Shown piece after piece: positions 8,920-18,792 of a stretch of 64,000 nt of DNA. The translations under genes and the position numbers were made by a program. Numbering within the stretch: position 1 is the first letter of the stretch; each line of letters begins with the position of its first letter. The notes under the pieces were generated by a model. The model had not been told where the DNA came from. It ran no database searches and worked only from the letters and a program-made list of their open reading frames with translations. The DNA is from Pseudarthrobacter equi (lineage in GTDB: Bacteria > Actinomycetota > Actinomycetes > Actinomycetales > Micrococcaceae): NCBI RefSeq assembly GCF_900105535.1, contig NZ_LT629779.1, positions 620,001 to 684,000 of the forward strand, written 5' to 3'.

Positions 8920-9519
8920 CTACCGCACCTCAAGGATCAGTGCCAGCAGCCGGGCAACAGCCGGCCTGGCCGCGTGTTCTTCGTTCCACTGAGCCCGGGC
9001 CACGGCTTTGCTGACCGCCTGGGTGGTGATGCCCAATTCCTGGGCCACGGCCTTTTGCTGGCCGCGGACACCCGGCGTCAGCAGGTCGAGCACCCGCCAT
9101 TCCGCGCCTGACCGGTCCCGGACGATGTGGCCCAGCAGGCGGAGGACCGCCTCGGCGTCGTGCGCAATGTCCGCAAGGGGCCCTTCGACGGCCACCGGAA
9201 CGCGCTCCTTGCTGTTCCGCAGCCGGTCCACCGCCCGGCGTGCGTACACCAGGCCGTGGCCGGAAGCATCCTTGACCTGGTTCGGCAGCGGCTCGTTGAC
9301 AGGCCCGACGCCGATTCCCACGTACCACTGGCCGCTGCGCAGGGCCACCAGGGCCGCTTCCACGGCCTGTTCAGGGCATTCAACGATTCCCTGGACTTCG
9401 TCCTCGACCGAACGGTCAAAGTCCAGGCGCGCGGGAATGTGCCGCAGGTCCTTGAGTAACTGCGGCACCCGGTCACCATCGCGCCGGCTGTCCGTCTGGT
9501 TGATTGTCAGCGTGAACAT
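8920..9519 (-). CDS. Helix-turn-helix protein, SatD/MarR-like
   Basis: A 199-residue protein. The N-terminal part starts MFTLTINQTDSRRDGDRVPQ and carries a SGQWYVGIGVG strand, reminiscent of SatD-family proteins or nucleotide-cyclase-like folds. The C-terminal 60 residues form a helix-turn-helix: GQQKAVAQELGITTQAVSKA is a clear recognition-helix pattern. It is probably a DNA-binding regulator, with target unknown. TAGTGT lies nine bases before the ATG on the minus strand and there is no good Shine-Dalgarno, so the mRNA may be nearly leaderless. Confidence 0.65.
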   Translation of the reverse strand: MFTLTINQTDSRRDGDRVPQLLKDLRHIPARLDFDRSVEDEVQGIVECPEQAVEAALVALRSGQWYVGIGVGPVNEPLPNQVKDASGHGLVYARRAVDRLRNSKERVPVAVEGPLADIAHDAEAVLRLLGHIVRDRSGAEWRVLDLLTPGVRGQQKAVAQELGITTQAVSKAVARAQWNEEHAARPAVARLLALILEVR

Positions 9520-9575
9520 TCTGGGTACACACTACCGGTAAGTAGGAAATGTGCGAGGGGGAGTATTACGGCTGG

Positions 9576-10139
9576 TCAAGCGGCCGCGGGCCGGTCATAG
9601 GGCGGGACCTCCGGAGCCCCCGCCGGAAGCTTCGGGAACCTCCGGTCGATGGTGAGGTGCCGTCCCTTCGGCTCGGCGCCGGAGGGTGAAGAGCCCTCCG
9701 CGGTACTAATGAACAGCACAAGGATCATCACGGTGAACAGGACGGTCCGGGCGAACATGACCCAGCCGGCCCGCCAAAACCCCGGTGCTTCGCCCGTGCT
9801 GATCCGGACCACTGCCGTCTGCGTGGCCAGCGAGCCCAGGGACCGGCCGCCCGCGCAGCAGAAACCGTACAGCCAGGGCGCGATGAGCCAGGTGGCGGCA
9901 GCAGCGCCGGCGGCCTTACCTGCGGTCCCGGTCAGGGAGGTACCCACCAGGACGGCGACGGTGATTGCCAGGATGGCCACGATGCCGAAATCCACGGCCC
10001 AGGCTTTGACGGACCGCCAGATGGTGGAATCCACCACCCGGGTCCCGTTCCTCAGGGTCTTGACCCGCTGGCGGGCGCTTTTCCACAGGGCTGCTTCCGC
10101 GCGTGACTGCGTTGCTGCCGTGCCGTGTACGTCGGTCAC
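9576..10139 (-). CDS. RDD family membrane protein
   Basis: A 187-residue integral membrane protein. The RDD-type core includes the first helix with an aspartate ([21 protein letters not shown]), a second helix near [11 protein letters not shown], the [15 protein letters not shown] segment typical of RDD proteins (G-S-G--- pattern), and a third helix ([17 protein letters not shown]). The function of the family is poorly defined; some members are suggested ion transporters. The GTG start at 10139 is preceded by GGGGGA on the minus strand. It is divergent from the phosphoketolase gene across about 175 nt. Confidence 0.75.
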   Translation of the reverse strand: MTDVHGTAATQSRAEAALWKSARQRVKTLRNGTRVVDSTIWRSVKAWAVDFGIVAILAITVAVLVGTSLTGTAGKAAGAAAATWLIAPWLYGFCCAGGRSLGSLATQTAVVRISTGEAPGFWRAGWVMFARTVLFTVMILVLFISTAEGSSPSGAEPKGRHLTIDRRFPKLPAGAPEVPPYDRPAAA

Positions 10140-10314
10140 GCCGTTCCCCCACTATTTGAACTGTCCAAAACACCTTCAATCTACCCTGCCCCGCACCGGC
10201 AACAAGGGGGACATCTGCCCATGTGGACAGTGGTTGGTGGTTGTGCCTGCGCCGCTGAAATGTTGCGATGGAGGGACGGCCGGGCACGGCGCGAACCCCA
10301 AGGTGAGGATGGTT

Positions 10315-12789
10315 ATGACCGGCAGCACTGGGAATGAAGTCACGGGAAACGGCAACGCAGGGCAGGCAACCGAACAAGCAACCGCTGCACAGGGCACCAT
10401 GGGCCGCCAGGAACTCGAGCTCGTGGACCGCTGGTGGCGTGCCGCCAACTACCTCTCCGTCGGCCAGATCTACCTGCGCTCCAACCCGCTGCTGCGGCGG
10501 CCCCTGAGCCCGGAAGACACCAAGTCCCGCCTGTTGGGCCACTGGGGCACTACGCCCGGGCTCAACTTTGTATACGCCCACTTGAACCGCGTCATCCGCC
10601 GCGACGCTGCCGAGGTGCTCTTCATTGCCGGTCCCGGCCATGGCGGCCCCGCCGTCGTGGCCAATGCGTGGCTGGAGGGAACCTATTCGGAGATCTACGG
10701 CCACGTGGGAAACGACGAAGCCGGGCTGGCGGAGCTCTTCCGCCAGTTCTCCTACCCGGGCGGCATCCCCAGCCACGCGGCGCCGGAGAGCCCGGGGTCC
10801 ATCAGCGAGGGCGGCGAACTCGGCTATTCCCTGGCCCACGCCTACGGCTCGGTGCTGGACAACCCCCAGCTGGTGACCGCCGTCGTGATCGGCGACGGCG
10901 AGGCCGAAACCGGGCCGCTGGCGGCCAGCTGGCACTCGCACAACTTCCTAGACCCGACCGCGGACGGCGCCGTGCTGCCCATCCTGCACCTCAACGGCTA
11001 CAAGATCGCCAACCCCACGGTGCTGGCCCGCATGCCCCAGGAACAGCTGGAGCAGCTGCTGCGCGGCTACGGCCACGAACCGTACTTCGTCACGGTGCAG
11101 GACCCGGGCAACACCGGGCAGGCGCACCAGGACTTCGCCGGGGTCCTGGACCAATGCCTCGCGGACATCCGCGCCATCCAGGCTGAACACCGCAACGCCG
11201 GGAACGCCCATACCGGAGCCGGGGAGGACACCTCCGGGGAACACCCGGGACACCGCTGGCCCATGATCGTGCTGCGCTCGCCGAAGGGCTGGACCGGTCC
11301 GCGGACCGTGGACGGGCTGCAGGTGGAAGGAACATGGCGGGCGCACCAGGTCCCGCTGTCCGAGGTCCGCACCAACGGCGAACACCTCAAGCAGCTGGAG
11401 GAGTGGCTGCAGTCCTACCGTCCGGAAGAACTGTTCGACGGCGACGGGCGGCTCCGTGCGGACGTCGCCGAGGCAGCCCCCACCGGGGACTTCCGGATGA
11501 GCGCCACCCCGCACGCCAATGGCGGAGTGCTGCGGCGCGCCCTGAAGCTGCCCGCCTACCGGGACTACGCCGTCGACGTTGAAGCAGCGGGAACGGACCG
11601 CGTGAGCCCCATGATCACGCTGGGCTCGTGGATGCGGGACGTGATCGCGCAGAACATGGAGAACTTCCGCCTGTTCGGGCCGGACGAAACCGCGTCGAAC
11701 CGGCTGCAGAACGTCTATGAGGTCACCGACAAGGTGTGGCAGTACCGGATTGACGACGCCGACGAGCACCTCGCGCGGTCCGGCCGCGTGATGGAGGTCC
11801 TCAGCGAGCACCTGTGCCAGGGCTGGCTGGAAGGCTACCTCCTCACCGGCAGGCACGGCGTCTTCAACTGCTACGAGGCCTTCATCCACATTGTCGATTC
11901 CATGTTCAACCAGCACGCCAAGTGGCTGAAGGTGCACCGCCGGCTGCCGTGGCGCCAGCCTGTGCCCTCGCTGAACTACCTGCTGTCCTCGCACGTCTGG
12001 CAGCAGGACCACAACGGCTTCTCGCACCAGGACCCCGGGTTCATCGACCATGCGGCGAACAAGAAGGCGGAGGTCATCCGGGTGTACCTGCCGCCGGACG
12101 CCAACACCCTGCTGTCCGTCATGGAGCACTGCCTGGCGTCGACGGACTGCGTGAACGTGGTGGTAAGCGGAAAGCAGCCCTCGCCCACCTGGCTGGGACC
12201 GGCGGACGCCGCCAACCACTGCCGCCGCGGCCTGGGAATCTGGACGTTCGCCGGCTCGGAAGTGGCGGGCGAGGAGCCCGACGTCGTGCTCGCCTGCGCG
12301 GGTGACGTCCCCACTGTGGAGACCGTGGCCGCCGCGGAACTGCTGCGCAACGGGATACCGGGGCTGAAGGTCCGGGTGGTCAACGTGGTGGACCTGATGC
12401 GCCTGCAGGACGAGAGCGAACACCCGCACGGGTTGCCGGGCAGGGACTTCGACGGCATCTTCACCACTGACAAGCCCATCATTTTCGCGTATCACGGCTA
12501 CCCCACGCTGATCCACCGCCTGGCGTACAAGCGCACCAACCAGGAGGGCCTGCACGTGCACGGCTACCAGGAGGAGGGAACCACCACCACCCCGTTCGAC
12601 ATGGCCATGCTCAACGGGATCGACCGCTTCACGCTGGCCATCGACGCCATGGACCGGGTGCCCGGCCTGGCCGAGAAGTACTCACTCCTGCGGCAGGAGC
12701 TGCAGGACCGCCGCGACAGCGCCCGGGGGCACACCCGCACCCACGGCGAGGACCCGGAGGAGATCCGGAACTGGAAGTTGGGCGGCTGA
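10315..12789 (+). CDS. xfp: Phosphoketolase (xylulose-5-phosphate/fructose-6-phosphate)
   Basis: An 824-residue thiamine-diphosphate enzyme, the normal length of the family. It cleaves xylulose 5-phosphate (and often fructose 6-phosphate) with phosphate to acetyl phosphate plus glyceraldehyde 3-phosphate or erythrose 4-phosphate. Visible family motifs are [26 protein letters not shown], the ThDP-binding [11 protein letters not shown] with [11 protein letters not shown], and the C-terminal [14 protein letters not shown] 10315 is chosen over a much longer upstream frame: it follows GGTGAGG at 10302-10308, whereas the upstream reading lacks homology and runs antisense through the RDD gene. A glutamine/alanine-rich tail of about 25 residues precedes the conserved domain. 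No acetate kinase or phosphotransacetylase gene is adjacent. Confidence 0.92.
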   Translation: MTGSTGNEVTGNGNAGQATEQATAAQGTMGRQELELVDRWWRAANYLSVGQIYLRSNPLLRRPLSPEDTKSRLLGHWGTTPGLNFVYAHLNRVIRRDAAEVLFIAGPGHGGPAVVANAWLEGTYSEIYGHVGNDEAGLAELFRQFSYPGGIPSHAAPESPGSISEGGELGYSLAHAYGSVLDNPQLVTAVVIGDGEAETGPLAASWHSHNFLDPTADGAVLPILHLNGYKIANPTVLARMPQEQLEQLLRGYGHEPYFVTVQDPGNTGQAHQDFAGVLDQCLADIRAIQAEHRNAGNAHTGAGEDTSGEHPGHRWPMIVLRSPKGWTGPRTVDGLQVEGTWRAHQVPLSEVRTNGEHLKQLEEWLQSYRPEELFDGDGRLRADVAEAAPTGDFRMSATPHANGGVLRRALKLPAYRDYAVDVEAAGTDRVSPMITLGSWMRDVIAQNMENFRLFGPDETASNRLQNVYEVTDKVWQYRIDDADEHLARSGRVMEVLSEHLCQGWLEGYLLTGRHGVFNCYEAFIHIVDSMFNQHAKWLKVHRRLPWRQPVPSLNYLLSSHVWQQDHNGFSHQDPGFIDHAANKKAEVIRVYLPPDANTLLSVMEHCLASTDCVNVVVSGKQPSPTWLGPADAANHCRRGLGIWTFAGSEVAGEEPDVVLACAGDVPTVETVAAAELLRNGIPGLKVRVVNVVDLMRLQDESEHPHGLPGRDFDGIFTTDKPIIFAYHGYPTLIHRLAYKRTNQEGLHVHGYQEEGTTTTPFDMAMLNGIDRFTLAIDAMDRVPGLAEKYSLLRQELQDRRDSARGHTRTHGEDPEEIRNWKLGG

Positions 12790-12813
12790 CCCTCTTCTCT
12801 CCTTCTGGGAACG

Positions 12814-13581
12814 TCAGTCCGGGAGGCCGCTGAGTCCGCACGAGGGCAGGTGGATCCAGCCCTCGCTGCGGGCGGCCCGCGCGTGCGCCTCATCGGGGAG
12901 GAGTGTACGACGGCGGGCCACGGCCCGGGCGGTCAGCGAGGCGACGACGGCGTCGAACAGGTCGTCCGAGGCCGCCAGCTGGGCCTCGTGCCCGGCCAGG
13001 TCCAGCCACGGCGCCTGCTCACGGAGGGCTTCAAGGAGCACGCCGAGCCGTTCGGTTTCCGTGCTGCCGCGGCCCTTGTAGCCGCGGCCGTTGAGGCCCC
13101 AGATCTTGAGCGAGGCCGCCGGATACACCTCGGCCAGCCGGCCGGAGCCATCCCGGGACTGGGGGCCATGCAGGGCGGCGATCTTCGCCTGGATCACGGC
13201 GCAGCGCATGGCAGGGTGAGCCAGCCGGTCCGCAGAAACGCTCAGCGGAATCAGGCCCGTCTGGGCGGTGCAGAAACGGTCCGTGTCCCGGTAGGCGAGG
13301 AGCCGCCGGCCGGCGATGCCGTCGTGTTCGAGCACCGGGGCCGCGACGTTGTCCAGGTGCCCGGTGAGGAACGGGATCAGCGCGTCCGGCCAGCCGACAG
13401 GGCAGTCGACGCCGGTCATGTCGCTGGTGCCGAACAGGTCCACAATCGCCTCGTCATCCACATCCAGGGCCAGATGGGCGAGCGTGGCGCGGCCCTTTCC
13501 TTGGGAATCCAGGTACCACTCGATGACGGCGGCAGCGGTTTTCTTGGAGGCTGCCGCCAGGTCCACGCCGAGGGTCCTCAT
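12814..13581 (-). CDS. DUF429 domain protein
   Basis: A 255-residue protein starting MRTLGVDLAAASKKTA, with the family's GVD-A nucleotide-binding-like strand. Then come DCPVGWPDAL and, later, YPAASLKIWGLNGRGYKG, which is typical of DUF429 proteins (the Y/VYPA motif). The fold resembles RNase H/actin-like ATPases, but the role is not established. The C terminus converges with the phosphoketolase gene 24 nt away. It lies directly downstream of the carboxylesterase on the same strand (6 nt between), so the two are likely co-transcribed. Confidence 0.75.
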   Translation of the reverse strand: MRTLGVDLAAASKKTAAAVIEWYLDSQGKGRATLAHLALDVDDEAIVDLFGTSDMTGVDCPVGWPDALIPFLTGHLDNVAAPVLEHDGIAGRRLLAYRDTDRFCTAQTGLIPLSVSADRLAHPAMRCAVIQAKIAALHGPQSRDGSGRLAEVYPAASLKIWGLNGRGYKGRGSTETERLGVLLEALREQAPWLDLAGHEAQLAASDDLFDAVVASLTARAVARRRTLLPDEAHARAARSEGWIHLPSCGLSGLPD

Positions 13582-13587
13582 CCGGCC

Positions 13588-14931
13588 TCAGACCCTCCGG
13601 TAGTGCAGCGCGTCGTCCACAGCGCCGGCCTCGCCCAGGTCATCCCCGCGGGCGAAGCCGGCCCACAAGGCCCGGACCAGCCGCCCGGTCATGTCTACCG
13701 TCTCCCACGGCGCGCCGGCGATCAGCCCCACGCCGTCCCAGGTTTCCCGGTTGCCCAGGAGCAGCGGCAGGTCGATGGTGTGGGCTGCGCCGAAGAGGTT
13801 GTCCGGCGCATGCCAGCTCAGCAGGTAACGGTGCGCCCGTCCTCCTGCACGCTTGTGGCGGCGCGCAAACTTCCGCGACGCCCACCCGTAGACGGTTTCG
13901 GTGACCACCCAGTCGACGGCGCGCACCGCGGCGGCCCCCACTCCCGGTACCTTGAGCAGGCGCATCAGGAACGGACTCCTGGGGAGGAACAGCCGCGCTT
14001 CCTCCGAGGTGTGGCCGATCAGGATGTCGATGCCCGGCGCAGACCGGTCCCAGGCGGCGGCGATGTCCTTCTCCTCAGGCAGCGGGGCGTGGCCGTACTG
14101 GGTTCCGAACGGCATGGCGGCCAGCATCCCGAACTTCCGCGACACCTGCGCCACCTGTGCCTCCCGGTCCACCACTTCCATGGCCGGGGTTTCCTCCGTC
14201 ACCGATTCCGCGGCGATCCCCATGGCGTGGTTCATCCGAGCCCGGCCGCGGGCAATCCCCAGTGGCGCACTTTGGATGATGGCACGGCGGAACAGCGACG
14301 GCGCTTCTGGGGTGGCCATCAGGTGGGCGATGGCATCCCCGCCGGCCGACTGGCCGAATGCCGTGACGCAACCGGGATCGCCGCCGAACGCCGCGATGTT
14401 CCGGTGCACCCAGCGGAACGCCTCCAGCTGGTCCAGCAGGCCCAGGTTCGCCGGCCGGCCGGTGCGGGTGGCCAGGAAACCGAACAAACCCAGCCGGTAG
14501 GTCACCGACACCACGATCACGCGGTTCTCGGCAACAAGCCGGGCGGGGTCGAAGATGGCGAGGTCCCCGGACCCCGTGGTGTAGGAGCCGCCGTGGATCC
14601 AGACCATCACGGGCAGCTTCTCGCCGGGCTTCAGATCACCGGGCATGGTGATGGACAGGTTCTGGCAGTCTTCGCTGCCGGGGAGTTCGCCGTACCGGGT
14701 GCCCAGGACGTCGTCGAGAAACGGGACGGGACCCTGCGGGCACGCCGGTGCCAGGGAGGTAGCGGCGAAGGTTTCGGTCCAGTCCGCCGCAGCAGCAGGA
14801 GGCTGGAAGCGGGCCGCCGTGGCGTAGGGGATACCCGTGGCGCGGAGTACGTCGCCGTCCCGCCAGCCGCTGACGGGCCCGCACGGTGGATGGAACAGAA
14901 GCTCGGACGTCACGGCTGGCTCGGAATTCAC
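13588..14931 (-). CDS. Type-B carboxylesterase
   Basis: A 447-residue alpha/beta-hydrolase of the carboxylesterase type B family. The oxyanion loop VMVWIHGGSYTTGSG, the SEDCQNLSI-type EDCL equivalent, and the nucleophile elbow TAFGQSAGGDA are all present. GTG 14931 is preferred: it has AAGGTGGGG just upstream, and the longer reading from 14991 would run through a strong terminator hairpin (14963-15000). The protein is slightly shorter than typical type-B enzymes (about 500), with a compact C-terminal part. No signal peptide is seen, so it is probably cytoplasmic. It hydrolyses carboxylic esters; substrate unknown. Confidence 0.82.
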   Translation of the reverse strand: MNSEPAVTSELLFHPPCGPVSGWRDGDVLRATGIPYATAARFQPPAAAADWTETFAATSLAPACPQGPVPFLDDVLGTRYGELPGSEDCQNLSITMPGDLKPGEKLPVMVWIHGGSYTTGSGDLAIFDPARLVAENRVIVVSVTYRLGLFGFLATRTGRPANLGLLDQLEAFRWVHRNIAAFGGDPGCVTAFGQSAGGDAIAHLMATPEAPSLFRRAIIQSAPLGIARGRARMNHAMGIAAESVTEETPAMEVVDREAQVAQVSRKFGMLAAMPFGTQYGHAPLPEEKDIAAAWDRSAPGIDILIGHTSEEARLFLPRSPFLMRLLKVPGVGAAAVRAVDWVVTETVYGWASRKFARRHKRAGGRAHRYLLSWHAPDNLFGAAHTIDLPLLLGNRETWDGVGLIAGAPWETVDMTGRLVRALWAGFARGDDLGEAGAVDDALHYRRV

Positions 14932-14962
14932 AGCCCCACCTTGCCACACCATCCTGGGACAA

Positions 14963-15000
14963 CGACGGCGGGTGGCCGAAAAGCCGGCCACCCGCCGTCG
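14963..15000 (-). terminator. Rho-independent-type terminator after ppa
   Basis: A perfect 16-bp stem (14963-14978 with 14985-15000) closes a 6-nt loop. On the minus strand the stem is followed by TTGTC. It lies 70 nt after the ppa stop and before the esterase start, so it most likely ends the ppa transcript. Confidence 0.75.
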
Positions 15001-15030
15001 GTCGTATGACTGGGCCCACGCCGTCAGGGT

Positions 15031-15059
15031 TCCCTGGCCGAGCGAAGCGAGGCTAGGGA
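15031..15059. other. Hairpin with AGCGAAGCGA loop downstream of ppa
   Basis: A 9-bp stem (15031-15039 with 15051-15059, one G-T pair) carries a loop containing AGCGAAGCGA and is followed on the plus strand by GACGGTGGGG. It lies between ppa and the stronger terminator. A similar hairpin (loop AGCGAAGTGA, then GACGGGG) occurs at 45269-45290. Confidence 0.5.
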
Positions 15060-15070
15060 GACGGTGGGGA

Positions 15071-15559
15071 CTAGTGTCCGGTGGGGACGTAACGCTTGAT
15101 GGAGGCTTCCAGCTCGGCTTCGGCAGCGGCGCGGTCGCCCCAGCCCTCGGCCTTGACCCACTTGCCCGGCTCCAGGTCCTTGTAACGGGTGAAGAAGTGC
15201 TCGATTTCCTTGATCAGGAATTCGCTGACATCGCTGACTTCCTGGATGTGGTCGAAGCGCGCGTCAACAGGAACGCAGAGGACCTTGGCGTCTCCGCCGC
15301 CGTCGTCGGTCATGTTGAAGACGCCGATGGGGCGGGATTCAACGATGACACCGGGGTGCAGGTCGAAGTCCTGCAGGAGCACCAGCGCGTCCAGCGGATC
15401 GCCGTCTTCGCCCAGGGTGTTCTCGAAGAAACCGTAGTGCGTGGGGTACTGCATGGAGGTGAAGAGGACGCGGTCCAGGCGGACGCGGCCGGTCTCGTGG
15501 TCGACTTCGTACTTGACGCGTGATCCCTTGGGGATCTCGATGGTCACGTCGTGCTTCAT
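15071..15559 (-). CDS. ppa: Inorganic pyrophosphatase
   Basis: A 162-residue soluble family I pyrophosphatase, typical bacterial length. The signature [12 protein letters not shown] supplies the metal-binding aspartates, and the substrate-binding lysine and arginine lie in [19 protein letters not shown]. It hydrolyses pyrophosphate to two phosphates in the cytoplasm, pulling biosynthetic reactions forward. ATG 15559 has GAGGAG eight bases upstream on the minus strand. It is divergent from the dacB-like gene, and a strong terminator follows. Adjacency to dacB and tilS is common in actinobacteria. Confidence 0.96.
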   Translation of the reverse strand: MKHDVTIEIPKGSRVKYEVDHETGRVRLDRVLFTSMQYPTHYGFFENTLGEDGDPLDALVLLQDFDLHPGVIVESRPIGVFNMTDDGGGDAKVLCVPVDARFDHIQEVSDVSEFLIKEIEHFFTRYKDLEPGKWVKAEGWGDRAAAEAELEASIKRYVPTGH

Positions 15560-15713
15560 GGGAATGCTCCTCAGCGATTACAGGGGGTGCGCGGCACACT
15601 TGACGGTCCAAAAAAGGAGTGTCCGTGCCGCCGACTATTATTGAGGATATAGCGAGAGGCCCTGGAATCAGGAACTTGTGGGGAAATTTCAGGACTTGAG
15701 GACCGGCACCGGC

Positions 15714-17243
15714 ATGACCAAAACCACCAGCGCGGAAGCGTGGCACCGCCGTGCGCTGAAGGCCGCGGCGCTGGGCCTTCCGGGCAGGTCCGCCGGCCCC
15801 GGAAAACCCTGGCACCTCCTCCTGCTCGCGGCACTCCTGCTGGTCCTTGCCCTCCCGGCGGCGGCACTCGTCGCCCCCGGATTCCTCGGCCCCGAGCCTC
15901 CCCCGCCTGCGCCCGAGGCCCCGCCCTGGCAGCGCGAACCGTCAGCTCTGGCCTCCCCGCAGGGACTGGCTCCGCTGCAATCCACCGCCCCGGTCCCGGA
16001 CCCAGCCGTTCTGTCGGCGCGGGTGGACCCGCTGTTAAAGACCGACGGCGGCGGTACTTTTACGGGCATCGTGCAGGATGCGCTGACGGGCCAGGTCCTC
16101 TTCGACCGGGGCGGCGCCGACAGCCGGGTGCCGGCGTCGAACATGAAGCTGCTGACCTCCGTGGCCGCCCTGCGCGCACTGGGCCCGGACCATACGTTCG
16201 CCACGCGCGTGGTGGACGGGCCGGCCGCCAACCAGGTAGTGCTGGTGGGTGGCGGCGACGTCCTGCTCGGACCCGGTGAATCGAAGCCGGGCGACGTGAT
16301 GGGCCGTGCCGGCCTCACCACCCTCGCGGCCCAGACAGTGGCATCCCTGCAGTCCAATGGTGCAACGGGGGAAATCAAGGTCCTGCTGGACGATTCCCTG
16401 TTTACCGGCCCGGCCCTGAACCCGGCCTGGCAGGAGGGCGACGTTGCCGTTGGCGAAGTGGCGCCCGTGTATCCGCTGGCCATGAACTCGGCGCGCTACG
16501 ACCCCGCCGTGACAACGGGACCACGCCCGCAGGACGCCGCGCAGACCGCCGCGGAGGAATTCGCGGCCCGGCTCCGCGCCGCAGGTGCCGCCGCGGGACT
16601 GACCGTGGCGGCCGGCGTTGACCGCTCACCGGGTGCGGGCTCGCCTGCCCCGGCTGCCGGAACCGAACGGCCCGACGTCCTGGCCGAGGTGCAGTCAGCC
16701 ACGGTGGCGGACCAGGTGGACCTGCTGCTGCAGGAATCAGACAATTACCTGGCCGAGGTCATGGGGCGGATGGCGTCCCTTGCGGACGGCGGTCCGGGCA
16801 GCAACGACGGCGCCACGGCGGCTGTCGGCAGCCAATTGGCCCAGGCGGGGGTCGCGGCGGGCCCCCTGACGCTGGTGGATGTGTGCGGCCTGGCGATGGG
16901 CAACCAGGTCTCGGCGGGCCAATTCGCCGAGGTGGTCCGGGCCATCACCACCGGCACCGATGCCAGGCTCCGGGCCGCCCTGGACGGCTTCCCTGTGGCT
17001 GGCCTCACCGGCACCCTTGATTCCCGGTACGGCGACGAGTCCACCGTCCAGGGGGCGGGGCTGGTCCGGGCCAAGACAGGAACACTCAACACCGTCCTGG
17101 CGCTCAGCGGCTACGTCGTTGACGCGGACGGCCGGCTCCTGGTGTTCTCCTTCATCGGCAACGGCCTGACACCCGGAGCCGCAGGCAACAAGGTGGCGCT
17201 GGACCGTGCGGCAACGGCGCTCGCAGGGTGCGGCTGCCGGTAG
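15714..17243 (+). CDS. dacB: D-alanyl-D-alanine carboxypeptidase/endopeptidase, PBP4 family (peptidase S13)
   Basis: A 509-residue penicillin-binding protein. An N-terminal membrane helix (about residues 34-52) anchors it or serves as a signal, followed by a Pro-rich linker. The three active-site motifs are present: SNMK (serine at about 142), SDN in ESDNYLAEV, and KTG in RAKTGTLNTV near the C terminus. It trims or cleaves peptidoglycan stem peptides outside the membrane. ATG 15714 is used; GTG 15678 (AGGA five bases upstream) adds 12 residues and cannot be excluded. It is shorter in the inserted domains than some E. coli-type PBP4 proteins but complete. Confidence 0.9.
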   Translation: MTKTTSAEAWHRRALKAAALGLPGRSAGPGKPWHLLLLAALLLVLALPAAALVAPGFLGPEPPPPAPEAPPWQREPSALASPQGLAPLQSTAPVPDPAVLSARVDPLLKTDGGGTFTGIVQDALTGQVLFDRGGADSRVPASNMKLLTSVAALRALGPDHTFATRVVDGPAANQVVLVGGGDVLLGPGESKPGDVMGRAGLTTLAAQTVASLQSNGATGEIKVLLDDSLFTGPALNPAWQEGDVAVGEVAPVYPLAMNSARYDPAVTTGPRPQDAAQTAAEEFAARLRAAGAAAGLTVAAGVDRSPGAGSPAPAAGTERPDVLAEVQSATVADQVDLLLQESDNYLAEVMGRMASLADGGPGSNDGATAAVGSQLAQAGVAAGPLTLVDVCGLAMGNQVSAGQFAEVVRAITTGTDARLRAALDGFPVAGLTGTLDSRYGDESTVQGAGLVRAKTGTLNTVLALSGYVVDADGRLLVFSFIGNGLTPGAAGNKVALDRAATALAGCGCR

Positions 17244-17244
17244 G

Positions 17245-17427
17245 TCATCGCGCTTCCCTGGTATCCGTAACGCTGAATGCAGCGCCGGCCGAGGCTGCCG
17301 GTTCCGCGGCCACCGCCATGGGGGCAGCGGTCCCCAGGAGTGCTGCCACCAGGACGGCGGCAACCACGGCCTTCCAGCCCTTCTTCGGGCCGGCGGTCAG
17401 GGGAGCGATGGGACGGTACGGGATCAT
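17245..17427 (-). CDS. Small secreted or membrane peptide, 60 residues
   Basis: The ATG at 17427 has a perfect AGGAGG five bases upstream (17433-17438). The protein starts MIPYRPIAPLTAGPKKGWKA and has a positively charged stretch followed by a hydrophobic core (VVAAVLVAALLGTAAPMAVA), with a plausible signal-peptidase site after AVAA. Only about 25 residues remain, ending VTDTREAR. There is no recognised domain. It converges with dacB, one base between the stops. A long hairpin lies directly upstream of the ribosome site. Either a genuine small exported peptide or the remnant of a longer secreted protein; the strong ribosome site supports translation. Confidence 0.6.
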   Translation of the reverse strand: MIPYRPIAPLTAGPKKGWKAVVAAVLVAALLGTAAPMAVAAEPAASAGAAFSVTDTREAR

Positions 17428-17449
17428 GGTGTCCTCCTGAGGGGGTTGG

Positions 17450-17488
17450 GCGGCCCTGGCCTGCACGAACTGTGCTGGCCAGGGCCGC
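17450..17488. promoter_or_regulatory. Long hairpin in the leader of the small secreted peptide gene
   Basis: A perfect 12-bp stem (17450-17461 with 17477-17488) is extended after one mismatch by four more pairs, leaving loop GAACT. It lies between two divergent genes, ending 12 nt before the AGGAGG of the peptide gene at 17427. It may be a 5' UTR stabiliser, attenuator or protein site. There is no T-run on either side, so a simple terminator is unlikely. Confidence 0.55.
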
Positions 17489-17652
17489 TTCTGCGGGGAA
17501 GGGCCGCTGATGCGGTGTACCCCACGATGCCGCCGCAGCTTAGGCCTGGCCTTTTGCCCTCCTGTGCTCCGGCTGTGAGAGTGGCGGCCCGCCGGTGCCT
17601 TCGCTTCGCCGGTGAGCGAACTTAAGGACGATCCCCGGCCCTCTGTGTTCTG

Positions 17653-18792
17653 ATGGGACCTATGGAGTCCACTGCAGCCCAGTCCGCCCCCATCTCATCT
17701 GCTGATGCCGCTTCCCTGATCAACTGGGACCTGGCGGCTTCCACTGCGGCACGGCTGGCTCCTGCCGGGCCGGACCTGAAGCCGGCAGCCATCAACGAAG
17801 CCGTAGACAGCCTCCGCAGGCTCGCCGACGCCTCCGTTCCGCACGTCCACGAGATCACCGGCCTGGAAGCTGCCCGCGACCTCCGGGATTCCTCGGTGCT
17901 GGTGGTGGACCGGGCATCGTGGGCCAAGGCAAACACGCAGTCCTTCGCGGTGATGCTGAAGCCGGCCATGCAGAAGATGCTGGATAACCGTCGCGGGTCG
18001 CTGAGCCCTTCCGCGGCCAGCGTCAGCGGCGCCATCACCGGCAGCCAGCTGGGCGCCGTCCTGGCGTTCCTGTCCAGCAAGGTCCTGGGACAGTACGATC
18101 CGTTCGCGGCGCTGGCCGAAAACTCCTCCGCCCCGGCCGCCGGGCGGCTCCTGCTGGTGGCCCCCAACATCGTCTCCGTGGAGCGCGAACTCAACGTGGC
18201 GCCCGAGGACTTCCGGCTGTGGGTCTGCCTGCACGAACAGACCCACCGGGTCCAGTTCGCCGCCGCACCGTGGCTGCGCCACCACATGCTGGACCAGATC
18301 GATAACCTCAGCGGACACCTGCTGGGCAACGTGGATTCGCTGATGGACCGGGCCTCGGCGGCTGCGCGCTCGCTGAAGGACCGTTCCGCCACCGGAAACA
18401 CCCCGGGCCGCGGCGCCATCCTGGACCTGCTGCAGGATCCGGAGGAGAAAGCCGCCATCTCGCACCTCACGGCCGTGATGAGCCTGCTCGAAGGCCACGC
18501 AAACGTGGTGATGGACGCCGTGGACGCCAGCATCGTTCGCTCCGTCAAGACCATCCGGCAGCGGTTCAACGACCGCGGCAAGGACCGTGGCGTGGTGGAG
18601 AAGTTCATCCGCAGCCTGCTGGGCCTGGACGCGAAGATGCGGCAGTACTCGGACGGCGCCCGTTTTGTCCGCGCCGTGGTTGGCGTGGCCGGCATGGAGG
18701 GCTTCAACCGGGTCTGGGAGTCGGCCGACCACCTGCCCACCGAGCCGGAGATCCACGACGCCAAGCTGTGGCTTGAGCGGATGGGCCTGTAA
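17653..18792 (+). CDS. Zinc-dependent metalloprotease, DUF2342/F420-associated family
   Basis: A 379-residue protein of the actinobacterial family often annotated as zinc-dependent metalloprotease or coenzyme-F420-associated hydrolase. The zinc motif is HEQTH in LWVCLHEQTHRVQF (about residue 198), preceded by LLLVAPNIVSVERELNV and followed by the conserved AVMSLLEGHANVVMDAV and QKYSDG-like MRQYSDGARFV segments. The substrate is unknown. The start is ATG 17653, with a second ATG at 17662 possible. It lies immediately upstream of tilS; this pairing is conserved in actinobacteria such as Mycobacterium. Confidence 0.85.
   Translation: MGPMESTAAQSAPISSADAASLINWDLAASTAARLAPAGPDLKPAAINEAVDSLRRLADASVPHVHEITGLEAARDLRDSSVLVVDRASWAKANTQSFAVMLKPAMQKMLDNRRGSLSPSAASVSGAITGSQLGAVLAFLSSKVLGQYDPFAALAENSSAPAAGRLLLVAPNIVSVERELNVAPEDFRLWVCLHEQTHRVQFAAAPWLRHHMLDQIDNLSGHLLGNVDSLMDRASAAARSLKDRSATGNTPGRGAILDLLQDPEEKAAISHLTAVMSLLEGHANVVMDAVDASIVRSVKTIRQRFNDRGKDRGVVEKFIRSLLGLDAKMRQYSDGARFVRAVVGVAGMEGFNRVWESADHLPTEPEIHDAKLWLERMGL

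Noticed and set aside
9649..10314. Upstream extension of the phosphoketolase frame
   Set aside because: It runs antisense across the RDD gene, lacks family similarity, and a good ribosome site precedes ATG 10315.
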